Source of the DNA: Brevipalpus yothersi
Taxonomy: Eukaryota; Arthropoda; Arachnida; Trombidiformes; Tenuipalpidae
Direction of reading: 5' to 3'
Length of the DNA: 64,000 nt
Assembly: GCA_003956705.1 (NCBI GenBank)
Contig: QZCP01000457.1
Location: 124,001-188,000 of the forward strand
The translations under genes and the position numbers were made by a program. The notes under the pieces are model-generated. The model made no database searches and was not told the DNA's origin. It was given only the letters and a program-made list of their open reading frames with translations. Shown here one piece after another: positions 1 to 10,780 of this stretch; position 1 is the first letter of the stretch; the number at the start of each line of letters is the position of its first letter.

Positions 1-733
1 ATCGATTGATAAGTTCTAATTTTTTAGCAGAATTCTCTCGCGAGAAGATGTGAATATCAAGAGATAGTACATCTCTATAGCAAGTATCATTGCAAACTAA
101 CACGGCTAAAGCTAACATCAAAGATGTAATCAATTGAGCAAAACAATAATAAGTGGTGACAGCCCATACACCTGACCATGATAAATTGATTGTCAGAACA
201 TAGATAAAATCATTGTACACCAGATGAGTGGCAAAATCAAAGATTCCATAGAATATACCCAATACAACAAAGATGTGATCAAATTTTGGAAGAATAATGG
301 AAGACCAAATTCTAATTTGCTCACTGGGTTGACTGAGGATTTGATTTTCAATGGTAATAGCTGTGGAAAATTGGAATATTTTCCACCAATTCATCTTCCT
401 TTTCTTGTCTTGAGAGTATAGCATGATCAGTTTGAAGCATACACAAGTTGCCAGGAATAAGGCTGCTGAAAGGCAGAATAAATGGCCAACTTTCCAATGA
501 TAGTAGAAAGGATTACCCAGAAATATGTTCCATGAGTGATCCCGAGTGATGACAAATATTAAATATCTAATCCAACTAATGAGGAACAATAGCAAAGAAA
601 TTACTGTTGAATTTCGAAACCAAAAACCTCGGTGAGAAATCCTACGGCTATCAGTTCTAATAGGAATTCCCCACTTTTGAATATATTCATCGATTCTAGA
701 ATTTCTTTGATCAGATGGATCAATGCCAGCCAT
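1..733 (-). CDS. Gustatory-receptor-like 7TM chemoreceptor, partial (runs off window)
   Basis: An open frame runs on the minus strand from ATG at 733 to the window edge without a stop, at least 244 residues. It has the family N-terminal signature (a D-E-Y-x-x-K-WGIPI motif near residues 15-25), then hydrophobic segments and the loop ...HLVYNDFIYVLTINLSW, matching the other receptors of this window. Only exon 1 is present and its 3' end plus exons 2-3 lie outside. By analogy with insect and mite GR families it would be a membrane ligand-gated channel sensing taste chemicals; that role is inferred. The sequence seen carries no stop or frame break. It is a divergent member, most like the minus-strand receptors at 2681 and 9410. 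Confidence 0.72.
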   Translation of the reverse strand, partial: MAGIDPSDQRNSRIDEYIQKWGIPIRTDSRRISHRGFWFRNSTVISLLLFLISWIRYLIFVITRDHSWNIFLGNPFYYHWKVGHLFCLSAALFLATCVCFKLIMLYSQDKKRKMNWWKIFQFSTAITIENQILSQPSEQIRIWSSIILPKFDHIFVVLGIFYGIFDFATHLVYNDFIYVLTINLSWSGVWAVTTYYCFAQLITSLMLALAVLVCNDTCYRDVLSLDIHIFSRENSAKKLELINR

Positions 734-1622
734 TTAAAGATTTAGAAAAGGTATTTTATGTGAGAGTTCTCACAGAAAGCAACTTACAGTAATCCAAAGA
801 AAATGACGGAATTGAAATACTCCCACCGAAAATCCAGCAAATTAGATACTCTCGATTAGAGTATGGAATCGATGTGCACGCAAAATGTGAAGAGATTGCG
901 ACATTGTAACGCTTAATTAGCTGGATATGAGATACTCCAATTAAAGCCGAAGAACATCAACATGATATTGGTGGAAGTTTTGTATAATATAAACCTTCCT
1001 CAACTCTTAGGCATAGCCTTTACACACATTATTGATCTGTGGCTTACGGATAGTTACTCATCAATAATGATGCATTGTCCGAATATTCATTCATTCAAGA
1101 ATAAGCAATTATTTACCTTAATTACCCAAAAATTTTCGAGTTCGTTCATTATTTGATAAAAACTAACTGCTGTCTATTTGTACCACTTTTATAAAATTAG
1201 CTAATAGCTAGAATAAAAATGACTATTCAAACTGGAAAAAATTATCCTTCAAAAGAAATACATGTACTTGATGACCCAGACTGAATCAAATTGATAAAAA
1301 GTGTCAAAAAGAATCAATTTTCAATCATAATTCAAATGAGTTCAGACAGTAATTCGTCTGGAAATCTTGAACATTATCTATTAGAAAGCTTTTAAAATAA
1401 TCAAATTTAGCCTTGTCACTTCAATATAATCTCAAATGGACATTGCTCTCAGTTAAATTACATGAGAACAAATTTGCGTGTATTCACCACACTGGACGAT
1501 TGGACCTACTAGCACAAGCTGAAATTACAACTAAATATTAGCTTTTTGGTTATTACAATTGGGTCCGGAAACGACATTTCATATCGATCCACGAAAAGTT
1601 GGGATCTCATTAATATTTTAGG
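734..1622. other. Non-coding stretch, left part of an inverted duplication
   Basis: No supported gene. From about 940 onward the sequence matches the reverse complement of about 12,930-12,250, including the region upstream of the peptide gene at 1757. The short frames here are not conserved between the two copies and look like chance. Confidence 0.6.
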
Positions 1623-1630
1623 TATAAAAG
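1623..1630 (+). promoter_or_regulatory. TATA box of secreted peptide gene 1
   Basis: TATAAAAG, 127 bp before the ATG at 1757. The same box at nearly the same spacing precedes every copy of the peptide family. Confidence 0.7.
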
Positions 1631-1756
1631 GAGTTGTTTTGGATATCGAAAATCACTTCTCTTTTCATCTCAAGTGGAAAAAGTTCACATACAAATCAAA
1701 TTTGTGTTTACTATTTCAATTGTTACCATCAACTAAAAGTAACTTCCAACTTCATC

Positions 1757-1879
1757 ATGAACTTCTCCTTTGTCTTCGTCTTGATGGTCGCTGCTATTGC
1801 TTCTCTTGCTACTTACTCCGAAGCTGGCTACAAGAAACACTACAAGAAACATTATCACCACAAGAAATACTACCCATAA
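1757..1879 (+). CDS. Tyr/Lys/His-rich short secreted peptide (copy 1, short type)
   Basis: A single-exon 40-residue frame. Residues 1-23 are a classic signal peptide (MNF, hydrophobic core FVFVLMVAAIASLA, then TYSEA), with cleavage likely before Gly24. The mature part is GYKKHYKKHYHHKKYYP: no cysteine, no acidic residue, strongly cationic, built on a Y-K-K-H repeat. The start is fixed by conservation of the context CTTCATCATGAACTTC in all copies. A TATA box lies upstream and an AATAAA at 2174-2179 is a plausible poly(A) signal. Function is unknown. Plausible but unproven roles are antimicrobial peptide, metal-binding peptide, or a cross-linkable tyrosine-rich component of cuticle, silk or glue. 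Confidence 0.8.
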   Translation: MNFSFVFVLMVAAIASLATYSEAGYKKHYKKHYHHKKYYP

Positions 1880-2680
1880 TACCTCTGATGATGGACGCCC
1901 TGATTCGATGATGGAAAAAGTTTCAAGAATGATGGACTCTGGAAACCCACGTTTTGGTCATTCAAAAAGTTTATTTGTTAGTTTTCTTCCTTTACACACC
2001 CTTTTACTTAGCAAACTGAAACTAATCTCTTTATTTTCTACCATGCAAGCTCTGATAGAAAAATCCTAAATATGATTAACCCCGAAAACCTCTCAATCTA
2101 GCTACAGAATTTGATTTTTAGTTCCTCTCCTCAATTCATTGCAATGCATTTTGCAAATTAAAACTTATTCCCGAATAAAACAGTTACACAGTTATAACTC
2201 CGTTTCTTGTTGATTTAATTCAGAAAAACCGTTATTTCAGCTTCAAAAACAGCGAAAAGTTGTGAGATTCCTGTAGACTGTGCTTCAACGCTGTGGTTTT
2301 CTTGCGCAAAAGGAAAGAACTGTCCTGGAAAGCATTTGGTAAGCTGTCTAGAGATTTGATTCTCTCTTCTACTTCTCTCTCAAAATCGTATAGATGGGTC
2401 AGCCTCTGTTCTTACTTTTCTTATATATGATTAATATGATTAATATGATTAATATGATTAATATGATTAATATGATTAATATGATTAATATGATTAATGA
2501 TTAATATCCGGTGAATTCCATTGACGAAGGTTCGATCCTTAGTTCATCGAGTAGTAGTAACTTGACGAATTTCCTTTTCCACTTGCTTATTCATGATGTA
2601 GAATTCCCATCAACGTTTTTAAACAAGGATTTTCTAAGAATCGTTCTTATTACTCTTGAAGCAACCAGTTACCTAAATTC
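1880..2680. other. 3' flank of peptide gene 1 and spacer
   Basis: Contains an AATAAA at 2174-2179 inside a block (about 2160-2240) also found downstream of the 8480 peptide gene, then a nonamer tandem repeat. No further gene seen. Confidence 0.5.
2424..2506. repeat. Tandem repeat, 9-bp unit ATATGATTA
   Basis: About nine near-perfect head-to-tail copies of a 9-bp unit. Confidence 0.95.
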
Positions 2681-3992
2681 TCATTTGAGATTGGACGCTG
2701 AAAGCTGTACCATCATTGTAAAACATGCGAGTTCAAGAGTAGCCTTTTGGAGAGATAAATTAAGATGAATGTAAAAGATTTGGTCCTGAAATGTTTATCA
2801 GAAGCTTATTACTGGTATTCTAGCCAACACAAGTTACCTTGACGAATGTAAAGTTAGATACGAGGGATGCATCAAAAACACTGAAAGCTCCTCTCCTTTG
2901 ACTATATATTAGATCTTGAATCTTTAGAGCCATCGAAACTTGTACAGGGTTTATTGCCATTGAGAAAAGCTTCCTTGTCACGAAAGAATTCTGGAATTGA
3001 GAAAAATATACCAAGTGGGTATTTCATGAGTCCAAGATGAATCTTACTTTGCTTTCTATTCTCGATCCAATTAGCAGTAGAAGAGAAAAATTGAAAATTA
3101 ATAGTTGAGTTATTGTAATTAAGCATACACCAGCAGCAAATTTTTCTACATTTTCCATTAAACCAACCAAAATGGCACTTATCATGAGGAGAGAACCTAA
3201 AACAGAAGTTCCAATTAAGTATTTCCAAAATTCGTTGCAATCGAACATGAAATTTGCTATTGAATTGTATTTCTTCAAGATCGTAAGAATTTTAGTCCTA
3301 TTATGAAGCTTAGTTTTGGACGAATTTTCTGTTTCAATAAGTTTGGATATATTATCCAGACAGAGTTCAAAATAATTGAAGACCAAAAGAGCCATAACAA
3401 GGGTCATAAAGTTTTGCGTCAGAGCGAAGTATGTTATGATTCCTGAGAAAATTGTCCAAAAAATGCCAATCGTCCATGCGAGAACAACATCAAGCTCCTT
3501 CAGATAGATTGTTTGAAAGAACATTCCATAAACAATGGACTCTGATAGAAAAATTAGCACAGATGTTCGAAAAACGAATTCACATCTCTGAAGGAACTTC
3601 AATTTGTCTTTTTCCTCAATAAGAGTCTGCAATGGAGCTTTCAATCTTGTAGAATATTCGAATATTTTGGTCCATTTTCTCATTTTATCAATATTTTGAC
3701 AATAAACCATTGTGAATCTGAAACTAAGAGAAACGATGTAATAGGTGAAGGTAGCTAGACACAGCAAATAATTCGCTCTTGGATAGAAGTAGAAAGGATT
3801 TCCGAGAATCAGATTTATATTCTCATGGTGGAATAGAATGAAGAGCAAATAACGGACCCAACCAAATATTAGGACAATATGGATTAGTTTCATAATCATT
3901 CTTTTACCAGTCTGGTTTAAAGGGGCACTGTTTCCACCAATAGTTACTGGAATTCCTAGTTTAAATAGATTTTTGTCAATAGAGCCGTCCAT
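2681..3992 (-). CDS. Gustatory-receptor-like 7TM chemoreceptor, divergent
   Basis: Minus-strand gene in three exons by comparison with paralogs: 3992-3048, 2990-2838, 2743-2681. Introns begin GT and end AG and are in phase 0. Predicted product is 386 aa. The N-terminal motif is reduced to ...LFKLGIPV, so the conserved Trp is absent. Exon 1 carries about six hydrophobic segments. Exon 2 has the family block ...KIQDLIYSQRRGAFSVFD, and exon 3 gives TLELACFTMMVQLSA, matching the C-terminal helix of the others. Exon 2 is 153 nt rather than 156. It lies tail-to-tail with the peptide gene at 1757. No breaks were seen, so it is probably functional. Ligand unknown. Confidence 0.75.
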
Positions 3993-5045
3993 TTTCCACC
4001 GTTTTTCTATTCTGGGCCTTTAATCATCCTAAGCTTCTCCTCATCCAATATTTTATTCATTCACTTGTTCATTAGCATTCATTCATTAAAGGTGATGGAT
4101 TTTGTCTTGAATATTCTTATTGAAAAGACTTTTCGAGTCGTCTTAGAACAGTTGAATAGTTTTTGTCGTCATGAGGCATGGGAATTGTGTTTCACACCTA
4201 TTGCTGATGAACATCACAAAGCACAATTCGATAAATTCAATGAATATTTCACAATTCGTGAATGTTCATTATCGTATTCTCACTCCTTTCAAAAGATTTG
4301 CTCATTTTCAATTCTAATGTTGAGATTTCTAACCCAAGGAAAAGCAACCCATAATCTTCATCTTCGCAGAATAGCCCATATAATGAAGTAAAAAACCTAA
4401 ATAGGGAGCCATTTAACAAGTAAAAGTTTCAAAATATCAAAAAATTAATAGCAATCGAAACTGAATTGTTTGAAAATGGAATTATTTGAGACACGCTATT
4501 ATCGAAGGACAAATTATTAGTTGAACAAAGTATCATTTTTCTCTATCTGTTTTTGAATACTGTTGGAGACTTATTAATATTCAATATTCATTGCTTCATA
4601 TAAATATAAGCTTGATGCAATGGTTATCGTGTCTTTTGAAATCGATCAGGTGACTTAAATGCTCCGAATTTTCATCAACCACGCTGGCATTGATGAGATC
4701 TCACATCATGGCATTCGAACATTTAATAATTTTAATACATGTAGATTAGTGATGTTTTCGATCAATTTCTGGTGGAATACCGCATATCATGGAAAAGCAA
4801 TGGCAAAATGCTAAGTTTCCTGGGTGCGAAACGTTCTTCAATGGGGTCTATAATTCGATCGATGATAGCTTTCAATCGATTAGCATTGAAGATCAATTTT
4901 GTCCATCAGGCTATCTTGTTTTGCTGCGCAAACAATTAACGCAAACTCTTCTCAAAATTCTTATCATATATTTGAGCATCCTTATGATCATTTCTGGATA
5001 ATGTTCGAATTAATTATCCATCCTCTCAAATTTGTAATTCTCCAA
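3993..5045. other. Intergenic region upstream of two divergent receptor genes
   Basis: Spacer between the receptors at 3992 (-) and 5046 (+). The right part, from about 4560, is repeated in inverse orientation at 28,740-28,230. No coding capacity is supported. Confidence 0.5.
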
Positions 5046-6484
5046 ATGGAGGATGTTGATGAGTCTGTAGATCTCAAATTGATTGACAAGTATTTCAGAA
5101 CATGGGGAATACCTATTCAGGTTAATGATTATGCCAAATCTTCAAATCGTCTAGGCTATCGTGTGTATATTTCTTTAATTTCTGTGTTAATTACATGCAT
5201 CAAATATTTGATCCTCTCGAATACTGAAAGCAAAATGGTCAACATAGCTCTCAGCAATCAGTTTCGTTACTATCAACGAGAAAACTTTTATTTCTGTCTA
5301 ATTGCTACAGTTTTGAATGCCAGCGCTATTGGACAGAAGTTGTTGATGATAAACTACCAGAATAATGAGCGAGTCACAATATGGACTCGAATTTTCAAAC
5401 ATTCTCCAAAAATTCCACATCATTCAAGAACCAAAGCTATAGAAAATGCTAGTGAAGTAGTTAAGAAATGGTGCTCAAAGAATTTTGATAGGTGCCAAAA
5501 AGTTCTTTTGATTATGTCGTTTTATTATGTGATGTGGGCATTCATTACTCATCTTGTTTGTAATAATATCTTTTACGTTTTCACAATTGATCTTATATGG
5601 GCTCTTCTTTGGGCATTTGGAATATTCTTTTTCTTGGCCCAGTTTTTTGTTGCTGTATTATCACAGTTTCTGATATTCTTCTATTACAATACATGTCTCG
5701 ATGACATATCCGCTGACCTCAGGATTCAGAGAGTGAGAAAATGCTCAGTTCAGAGACAAATGAAATCGGGTAAAGATGCATTGAATATTCTGTATCGATA
5801 CAATTATCTACTGAACTTCGGTCACAAATGTAATGAGTATTGGAAAAATTTAATCGGAATTGTAGTTTTATGCACAATCCTATGTGTAGGTGCAGCAATC
5901 GTAGTGGCAACACGTGTTGATGGAGGAGCCAAAATAGTAACCATATTGACTATATTATTGATGACATCATTTTGCTTCCCATTTTTCTTTCTTGGAGGAG
6001 GTAATTACAACAAGGTATACCTCATGAGCTTCATTTTTCATTTTGAACCGAATCAACGAAATTTTTCCTTTGAAGGTAACCAGATTACGAAAAAATGTGT
6101 TCTCTTTGGCAATGTGTAGGGTACCAGCCCATGTTAGCATAAAAATTCAAGATCAAACCTATGAACAGGGTCATCGAGGTGTTTTCACGATATTTGATAC
6201 AGCTCCTCTGTTTAATTATGGCCTCTTAATTGTGAGTCACAACATTTTTATAATGATTTCTGATTGCCCAATGAACTTTCAGTCGCTTATCTGGGACAAT
6301 ACTTTATAGCTAGTAGTATTCAACATGGTGAATTCGTTTCAAGTCAAGGTTTAATCGAAGATATCTTTTCACCTTATCAACTAGTAGCTAAGAATAAAAG
6401 TTTTGAAGCATATTTTTTCTCTCGTTTCAGACTCTATCAGAGATAGCTTGCAATTCAATGATGGTCCAACTTGCTCTACAGTGA
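5046..6484 (+). CDS. Gustatory-receptor-like 7TM chemoreceptor (left inverted copy)
   Basis: Exons 5046-6014, 6076-6231 and 6431-6484; predicted product 392 aa. I chose the ATG at 5046, although the frame is open upstream to 4899, because the family N-terminus (M-E-D...LIDKYFRTWGIPIQ) begins there. Hydrophobic segments fall near residues 40-60, 80-105, 150-175, 180-215, 265-285 and 295-315. Exon 2 holds VSIKIQDQTYEQGHRGVFTIFD; exon 3 gives TLSEIACNSMMVQLALQ. It is a near-identical inverted duplicate of 26793-28231, with the same exon lengths and only scattered substitutions, so the duplication is young. Both copies are open. Inferred role: taste or contact chemoreception. Confidence 0.8.
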
Positions 6485-7139
6485 TGAGCTTGTTTGCTGG
6501 TTTGATTGAGAAGTATCAGATTTCCTGATAATTCACATCCATTCACACCACAATTTGAAATAATCATTACACAGGAATTTTTGGAACCTTGTACATTTCA
6601 CCGTAGCCTTATGTCTCTGAATCTCAAAGAAACATAGCTCCAAGAGAGACCGATGATTACTAATAAATCAAAATTTTGATTTTTATTGCAAAACGTCAAG
6701 AAACTCAGATGGGAATATTGATCACTATTCGAACTGAGCTGATAAACAAAAAATTAACCAGGAACAGGCATTGAATTTTGGTATGTTTTCTGGTTTTCTG
6801 GTTTTAACTTCCTACTTCTTACAGTATGTACCAAAAGTGCATTTGGGTGTGGATCTCTATTTTGACTCTCTCCGGCACCTGATAATGTTAAAACAAGAAC
6901 CAAACCCGAAAAGATTCTCAGAATTCATTCTTTATCATAGAAAGTGGACGTTTATTCAAGAGGACGAAATCTCAAATACAATTCACTTATCGAGTTTCAA
7001 TGAATTGGAAAGTCATCATGATTTTGAGTGAGGAGATTATAATCCAATTGGTATTCGAAAGGAACACAAAATGAATTTTATGGATAACCTAGAGACTCTA
7101 TTCATCTGCATAGGTCTTATAACTTGTCCCTTCTTGTGA
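6485..7139. other. Spacer inside inverted duplication
   Basis: Between the receptor and peptide genes. Matches about 26,190-26,790 in inverse orientation. No gene seen. Confidence 0.5.
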
Positions 7140-7295
7140 TCAGGGCTTGTAGTAATCGTAGTATTTCTTACCATGATCGTAGTGATGGTATTCATGTTTC
7201 TTGTAGTGTTTCTTGTAATAATGACCAGCCTCAGAGTAAACAGCAAGAGAAACAATAGCAGCTAATATGAAGATGAAGAAGAAGTAGAAGTTCAT
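7140..7295 (-). CDS. Tyr/Lys/His-rich secreted peptide (copy 2, long type)
   Basis: Minus-strand single exon, 51 aa from the conserved ATG at 7295; an in-frame upstream ATG at 7328 lacks the family context. The signal peptide is MNFYFFFIFILAAIVSLA...SEA. The mature part runs GHYYKKHYKKHEYHHYDHG then KKYYDYYKP. This long type extends the short type's YKKHYKKH core with a Glu/Asp-containing HEYHHYDHG block, so it is less cationic and more His/Tyr-rich. It is driven by the TATA box at 7414-7421 and lies tail-to-tail with receptor 5046-6484. Function unknown. Confidence 0.8.
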   Translation of the reverse strand: MNFYFFFIFILAAIVSLAVYSEAGHYYKKHYKKHEYHHYDHGKKYYDYYKP

Positions 7296-7413
7296 GGTGA
7301 AGCTCGTAGTTAGGTTTAGTTGATACACAACTTTAACTGAATCAAAAATTCAGATCGCCTCGTGAACTTTGCGAAATTAAGAGAGGAATGATTTTTGGTA
7401 TTCAAAGCGAGTT

Positions 7414-7421
7414 CTTTTATA
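7414..7421 (-). promoter_or_regulatory. TATA box of peptide gene 2
   Basis: Reads TATAAAAG on the minus strand, 119 bp before the ATG at 7295. Confidence 0.7.
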
Positions 7422-8362
7422 CTCAACATATGAAGGATTTCTCCATCGATCATGAATTAATTGATTCAACTTAGATCACACTATTTCCAAAATCATCAAG
7501 TATACCCAACTTTCTTGTCGGTACAGGAAGTGGCCTTCCTTATTCATTGTAGCTTGCATCAACAAATCAATTTGTCTGGGTTGCAACAAGCATACGAATC
7601 TCTTGCTATCCTAATCAAGGGCAAACAATTAGGGTTCATTTGAGTGAGCTAAAAGGTTTCGAGAGAGGGAATAAGGTGATTGAATGGTATTTTTTCTTGA
7701 TTCTGTTAAGAAGACTAGTTAGACTATTATCTGGTATGTCTAGAATTCAGATTGAAATTGATTACTTCTCTACTACCGTTTCTGTAAGATTGAGCACCCC
7801 TCTTGAATCTATAAGATGTAATATATGTAATGATATAATTCATAAATTTTGTCACTCATAAAAATAAAAAAATGAGTTCTTTAACCCATTTTTATTGTTA
7901 TAACATGTTGTCTCGTGGCGTTACTTCCATAAAAACGTGTAAATAATGAGAAAAATGGTAATGAATGTTCATAATAGAGAAAATTTTCAACTTGAACGAG
8001 ATGTTTGATAACCTAAGAGGGGCAAACGGGGTAAAATGTATCAATAAAAATCAATCAAAGTTCAAGAGACTCAAAACAATAATGTGTCTGGTGATCTTGA
8101 GCAAGGTCATTGGAGAAGGCTTTCGATCATTCAATTCTAGTTTTGTAACATCATTTGGCCTCGCAAATGGACAATGCTCTCAATTTAATTGAGAGAGAGA
8201 GATACATTTCTGAGACAAATCACAACACTTGATTATTGGACTTGAAAATATGCGTTTACTACTGATAGGAGCTGCAATTAATTGATCACAATCAAATGAT
8301 ACATTTTTCCGGAATATTTTTGATCATTCCACGAATAGTTGGGATCTCATTAATATTTTAGG
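7422..8362. other. Divergent intergenic region between peptide genes 2 and 3
   Basis: Two peptide genes point away from each other here. The part right of about 7960 is repeated inversely at 14,460-14,030; the left part (7441-7960) is not. No gene supported. Confidence 0.5.
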
Positions 8363-8370
8363 TATAAAAG
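8363..8370 (+). promoter_or_regulatory. TATA box of peptide gene 3
   Basis: TATAAAAG, 110 bp before the ATG at 8480. Confidence 0.7.
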
Positions 8371-8479
8371 GGGCTGTTTTGGATACCGAAAATCACTTCT
8401 CTTTTCATCTCAAGTGGAAAAAGTTTGTGTTCACCATTTCAATTGCTACCATCAACTGAAAGTAACTTCCAACTTCATC

Positions 8480-8608
8480 ATGAACTTCTACTTCGTTTTC
8501 GTTTTCATGCTGGCTACTATTGCTTCTCTTGCTACTTACTCTGATGCTGGTGGCTACTACAAGAAACACTACAAGAAACATTATCATCACAAGAAATACT
8601 ACCCATAA
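8480..8608 (+). CDS. Tyr/Lys/His-rich secreted peptide (copy 3, short type)
   Basis: Single-exon 42-aa product: signal peptide MNFYFVFVFMLATIASLA...YSDA, mature GGYYKKHYKKHYHHKKYYP. The encoded peptide is identical to copy 5 at 13771-13899, although the DNA differs slightly, which suggests either very recent duplication or selection on the protein. AATAAA at 8913-8918 is a plausible poly(A) signal. No cysteines, so any structure would depend on metal binding, crosslinking or membrane contact. Confidence 0.82.
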   Translation: MNFYFVFVFMLATIASLATYSDAGGYYKKHYKKHYHHKKYYP

Positions 8609-9409
8609 TACTCTGGTATACAGGCCTCGATTTGTTGATGGAAAAAAGTTCCGAGAATGATGGACTTCGATAACCTGCATTTGGATCATTCATGGAGATT
8701 ATTTCTCTTTATTTGCCTACCGTTTTACACGCCAAACTGAAATTCAACCCTTCAATTACTACACTCTACTTTGCACGCTCTGATAGGAAAATTCCATGAC
8801 CGATGGACCTCAAAAACATACTCAATTTATCTATGAAATTCACTTCTTAGCTTATTTTCTCGATTCTCCTCTGTTCTGATATATATTTTTCCCCAACCGA
8901 AATCTATTCCCGAATAAAACAGTTACACAGTCATAATCAGTTGGTCTCTTGTTGATTTATTCCCGAAAAGACCGTTATTTTAACACAAAAACAAGCAATC
9001 AAACAGTTTAAAAAACTTGGGATGGGTGATCACCAGATACAATGAATCACATCGTTCGCATCGACTTTTTTCTTATTTTAGCCAAAGTCTTTGTTCTTTT
9101 TTTCGTCAAATTTTCAATGCAAAGACTGTTAGCACAGTTCGGACAAGAACTATTCAATCTTAAATTTCAGAGTGATTCATCATCATTTATGCTCACTTTT
9201 GTAAAGTCTGAACATCAGGTGAACTATACCCATCGAAATTGAAGCCTAAGTTGATGATGGTCAGGGAACTATCCCTCATTTTTCAGCTCAAACGTAGTAA
9301 GAATTGAAATAGTCCGTAATACTTGAGCTTATGAGGAAAATAAGAATCGAACTCAGAAACGGACATGATTCGACACATTTTCCAATTCTTAAAAGTTCAG
9401 ATCTCTTTC
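8609..9409. other. 3' flank of peptide gene 3
   Basis: Contains AATAAA at 8913-8918 and the end of the inverted duplication (about 9310). Frames here have no conserved counterpart in the mirrored copy. Confidence 0.5.
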
Positions 9410-10780
9410 TCAAGCATTCCTTGGAGCTGAGAGGTGCACCATCATTGTGAAACAAGCCAATTCGACCAAAACCTATGAGAGATACAGATAATTTATCAAA
9501 TTGATGAGCCAGATCTTTGTTCTCCAATTAAGCTGAAGTAAAATCTTTAGATAGATATAGATAAGCAAGAAATCATATTCCCAACTTACAATTGTCATGC
9601 TAGAGTATGTCACTGGAGCAGAGTCAAAAATAGTGAAAGTTCCTCTTCTTTTTTGATGGTTGATTTGATCCTGTACTTTCACGGAAATCTGAATAGATTT
9701 GTCTTGTTTTGTTATAGATAGAATCTTTCTGCTCAACACCCTTACCTACAATGAAAATTTGAAATCTTTGAGATATTTGAAAGAGATGCAGACAATATTA
9801 GGATATACCTTTGCGAAAACTTGTGAGCCAAAAAAGAAGATCGGTGTAATTAATGTTACGAAAAATAATAACGAAGTTGCTATGCTTATCAATCGGACAT
9901 ATCCTTCAACTCGATCAGATACTTCAATCACCAAACCTACTATGATAGCAGAGTTGAGAATTAGGATGCCAATCAAATTTTTCCAATAATCACTGCAATT
10001 TTGAACAAAATTCAAAGATGAATTATAACGGGAGAGTATTCCAAATATACCAGAATGGGCAAAAGTTTCGTCTTGGGTTGTATTGAAAGCCATTTCAGGT
10101 TCATCTAATATTAAGATCAAATCATTGATACAATGCTTACAATAAATCAACACTGCAACCACCAGTATCAGTGTAACGATTATCTGAGCAAATGCAAAAT
10201 AGGTTGTCAAGCCCCAAATTAAGCACCAAAAAATATCAATTGTAAATACAAATAAAATATCATTATTTATCAAATGGTTGAAGAAATCGAATGTTCCATA
10301 AAATACTCCCAGAAAAATGAAAAAAACTTTGCATTTCTCAAAAATTCTTGAGGTTAATTTTCTGATTTCTTCCATTTTTTTCATCTCATATTTTTCACAA
10401 CAGACTGGCTGATCCCTAAAAATATTGATCCATTTCATAATTCGTTGCTCATCTGGACACTGAAACATTTTCATCTTAGAATAGATGCTTATGGTCAAGA
10501 AAAATGAAGCCGAAAGACAATACAAACTACTTGCATGTCGATAGTAGTAGAAAGAATTTCCAAGAAATATATTGAGATGATAATCTTGAGAGAAGTTAAG
10601 AATTAGAAATTTAACCCATGATATTACCAGAAGAATTTGAGATATCTTCTCGAAAGCTAAGCGATAGATTCCAAATTGCTGACCAATATGCTGATTTATG
10701 TGGATAGGAATACCCCACAAATATAAACATTGATCAATCTGAGAACCTAATTGAGAATCAGGGAGTTGGTATCTTGTCAT
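9410..10780 (-). CDS. Gustatory-receptor-like 7TM chemoreceptor
   Basis: Minus-strand exons 10780-9809, 9745-9590 and 9472-9410; predicted product 396 aa. The ATG at 10780 was preferred to the upstream in-frame one at 10885 because it puts the family motif ...YLWGIPIHI near residue 30. Exon 2 (156 nt) carries ISVKVQDQINHQKRRGTFTIFD; exon 3 ends ELACFTMMVHLSAPRNA. The exon 1-2 intron is 63 nt, GT..AG, phase 0. No breaks. It sits near the centre of the mirrored peptide-gene arrangement (7.0-9.3 kb against 13.1-15.4 kb) and is not itself duplicated in this window. Confidence 0.77.

Larger units (their letters stand above)
940..1900. repeat. Inverted duplication arm, pairs with about 11,960-12,930
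   Basis: Reverse-complement matches are visible by eye along the arm, e.g. GGCATAGCCTTTACACAC near 1010 against its complement near 12,840, and the promoter and coding region of the 1757 peptide gene against the 11979 gene. Small indels are present. Boundaries are approximate. Confidence 0.8.
4560..7440. repeat. Inverted duplication arm, pairs with about 25,760-28,740
   Basis: The arm holds receptor 5046-6484 (+) and peptide gene 7140-7295 (-). The right arm holds their counterparts 26793-28231 (-) and 25939-26086 (+). Receptor exons have identical lengths in both arms. The right arm carries an extra (GA)n tract. Confidence 0.85.
7040..7440. repeat. Peptide-gene cassette, inverted against 14,980-15,370
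   Basis: The peptide coding region, promoter and 3' flank at 7040-7440 match the reverse complement of the 15118 gene region, and also the 25,790-26,190 region. Confidence 0.75.
7960..9310. repeat. Inverted duplication arm, pairs with about 13,060-14,460
   Basis: Continuous reverse-complement similarity, including the peptide gene (8480-8608 against 13771-13899, identical encoded peptide), the 3' AATAAA block, and the terminal word TTTCAGCTCAAACGTAGTAA near 9281 against its complement near 13,080. Confidence 0.85.

Noticed and set aside
1546..2069. Longer overlapping frames across peptide gene 1 (121 and 90 codons), and similar ones over copies 2-5 on both strands
   Set aside because: They arise because the AAR/CAY/TAY-rich repeat codons are open in other frames. 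They lack family conservation of start and end, while the 40-51-aa frame keeps signal peptide, start context and stop in all copies.
2424..2506. CRISPR-like array
   Set aside because: It is a contiguous 9-bp tandem repeat with no spacers, in a eukaryotic genome.
4899..5045. N-terminal extension of the 5046 receptor frame
   Set aside because: Open in both inverted copies only because they are near-identical. The family N-terminus begins at the internal ATG.
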